Assembly (NCBI GenBank): GCA_002440625.1
Contig: DJUV01000097.1
Span: 1-6,334, forward strand
From: Rhodobacteraceae bacterium UBA6273
GTDB lineage: Bacteria > Pseudomonadota > Alphaproteobacteria > Rhodobacterales > Rhodobacteraceae
DNA length: 6,334 nt
Reading direction: 5' to 3'
Each line of letters begins with the position of its first letter. Within the stretch, counting starts at the first letter, position 1. A model generated the notes under the pieces. The model was not told the origin of the DNA. It was given only the letters and a program-made list of their open reading frames with translations, and searched no databases. This document shows positions 5,943 to 6,334 of this stretch, piece after piece. Made by a program: the position numbers and the translations under genes.

Positions 5943-6334
5943 GTGACCTGCTTTACACCCGGCACAGCCATTGCCACGCCCACCGGCGCCCGCGCCGTCG
6001 AAGGCCTCGCCCCCGGCGACCGCGTCATCACCCGCGACAACGGCATCCGCGAAATTGTCTGGGTCGGACAGAAGGTGGTCGACTTCGCCGACCTCGCGCG
6101 CGAGCCTCATCTCGGCCCGGTATTCGTGGCGCAGGGCAGTTTCGGCGGCGGACTGCCGCAACGGGACACCATCGTCGCGCCGAACCAGCGGTTCCTGGTG
6201 TCGAGCGAACGGACCATGCTGCCCTTCGCGGATCATGAGGCGCTCATCGCCGCGAAGCATCTTGAGAACAGCCGCGACATCCGGGCCGTCCCGGTGCTCG
6301 GCGTGACCTACATCCACATCATGTGCGACCGGCA
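5943..6334 (+). CDS. Hint-domain protein (partial, runs off the window end)
   Basis: The frame encodes a Hint (Hedgehog/intein-type) domain of the kind common in Rhodobacteraceae, usually annotated Hint_2. Family members are thought to cleave themselves at an N-terminal cysteine and often sit at the end of secreted proteins; the physiological role is generally unknown. Block A is CFTPGTAIATPTG with the nucleophile-type Cys at residue 3. PGDRVITRDNG then EIVWVGQ follow, and later LIAAKHL and VPVLGVTYIHIMCDR. The usual S/T-P-x-H-R motif instead reads APNQR (79-83), so both typical catalytic residues of that block are replaced. GTG 5943 is the only canonical start in frame after the stop at 5862. 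Its own ribosome site is poor (a G-run about 11 bases upstream). The upstream 13-codon ORF probably drives its translation, or the two are one interrupted gene. The 3' end is outside the window. Confidence 0.75.
   Translation, partial: MTCFTPGTAIATPTGARAVEGLAPGDRVITRDNGIREIVWVGQKVVDFADLAREPHLGPVFVAQGSFGGGLPQRDTIVAPNQRFLVSSERTMLPFADHEALIAAKHLENSRDIRAVPVLGVTYIHIMCDR

Noticed and set aside
5832..6317. 161-codon minus-strand frame opposite the Hint gene
   Set aside because: The + strand clearly encodes the Hint domain; the reverse frame is its shadow.

Overview
The window is GC-rich DNA from an alphaproteobacterium, most likely of the Rhodobacteraceae (Rhodobacter/Paracoccus relatives). The evidence is the gene order ntrX-trkA-trkH-hfq-hflX, the protein sequences, and a Hint-domain protein of the type common in that family. 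All recognised genes lie on the + strand.

Layout. 1-552 is the 3' end of ntrX, a sigma-54-type (NtrC family) response regulator whose receiver domain and most of its AAA+ domain lie upstream of the window. After a 92-base spacer with a strong stem-loop come trkA (645-2021) and trkH (2025-3539), the regulatory and pore subunits of a Trk potassium uptake system. They sit in the same reading frame, separated by one TGA and one codon. A 138-base spacer with a promoter/operator-like palindrome precedes hfq (3678-3911), the RNA chaperone. It overlaps hflX (3908-5191), a ribosome-associated GTPase that appears to start at an unusual CTG codon.

5192-5898 carries no convincing main protein gene. It holds a terminator-like hairpin behind hflX, a lower-GC stretch with a weak promoter candidate, and a run of stem-loops ending in a second terminator-like hairpin (a possible small RNA or attenuated leader). 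More hairpins follow, and the last one pairs a near-perfect Shine-Dalgarno sequence. That ribosome site serves a 13-codon ORF (5899-5940). Two bases after its stop begins a Hint-domain protein (5943 to beyond the window end) whose nucleophile-type Cys is residue 3.

How it fits together. ntrX through hflX is a conserved alphaproteobacterial block joining envelope/redox/nitrogen signalling, potassium import, RNA-based regulation and ribosome rescue. It is likely read as one or two transcripts, the second starting before hfq. The least explained and most interesting part is 5470-6334: a highly structured leader with a sequestered ribosome site, a tiny upstream ORF, and a Hint protein lacking the usual T-x-x-H signature at the expected place. 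Whether this is a regulated system, a frameshifted gene or a decayed one cannot be settled from this sequence alone.
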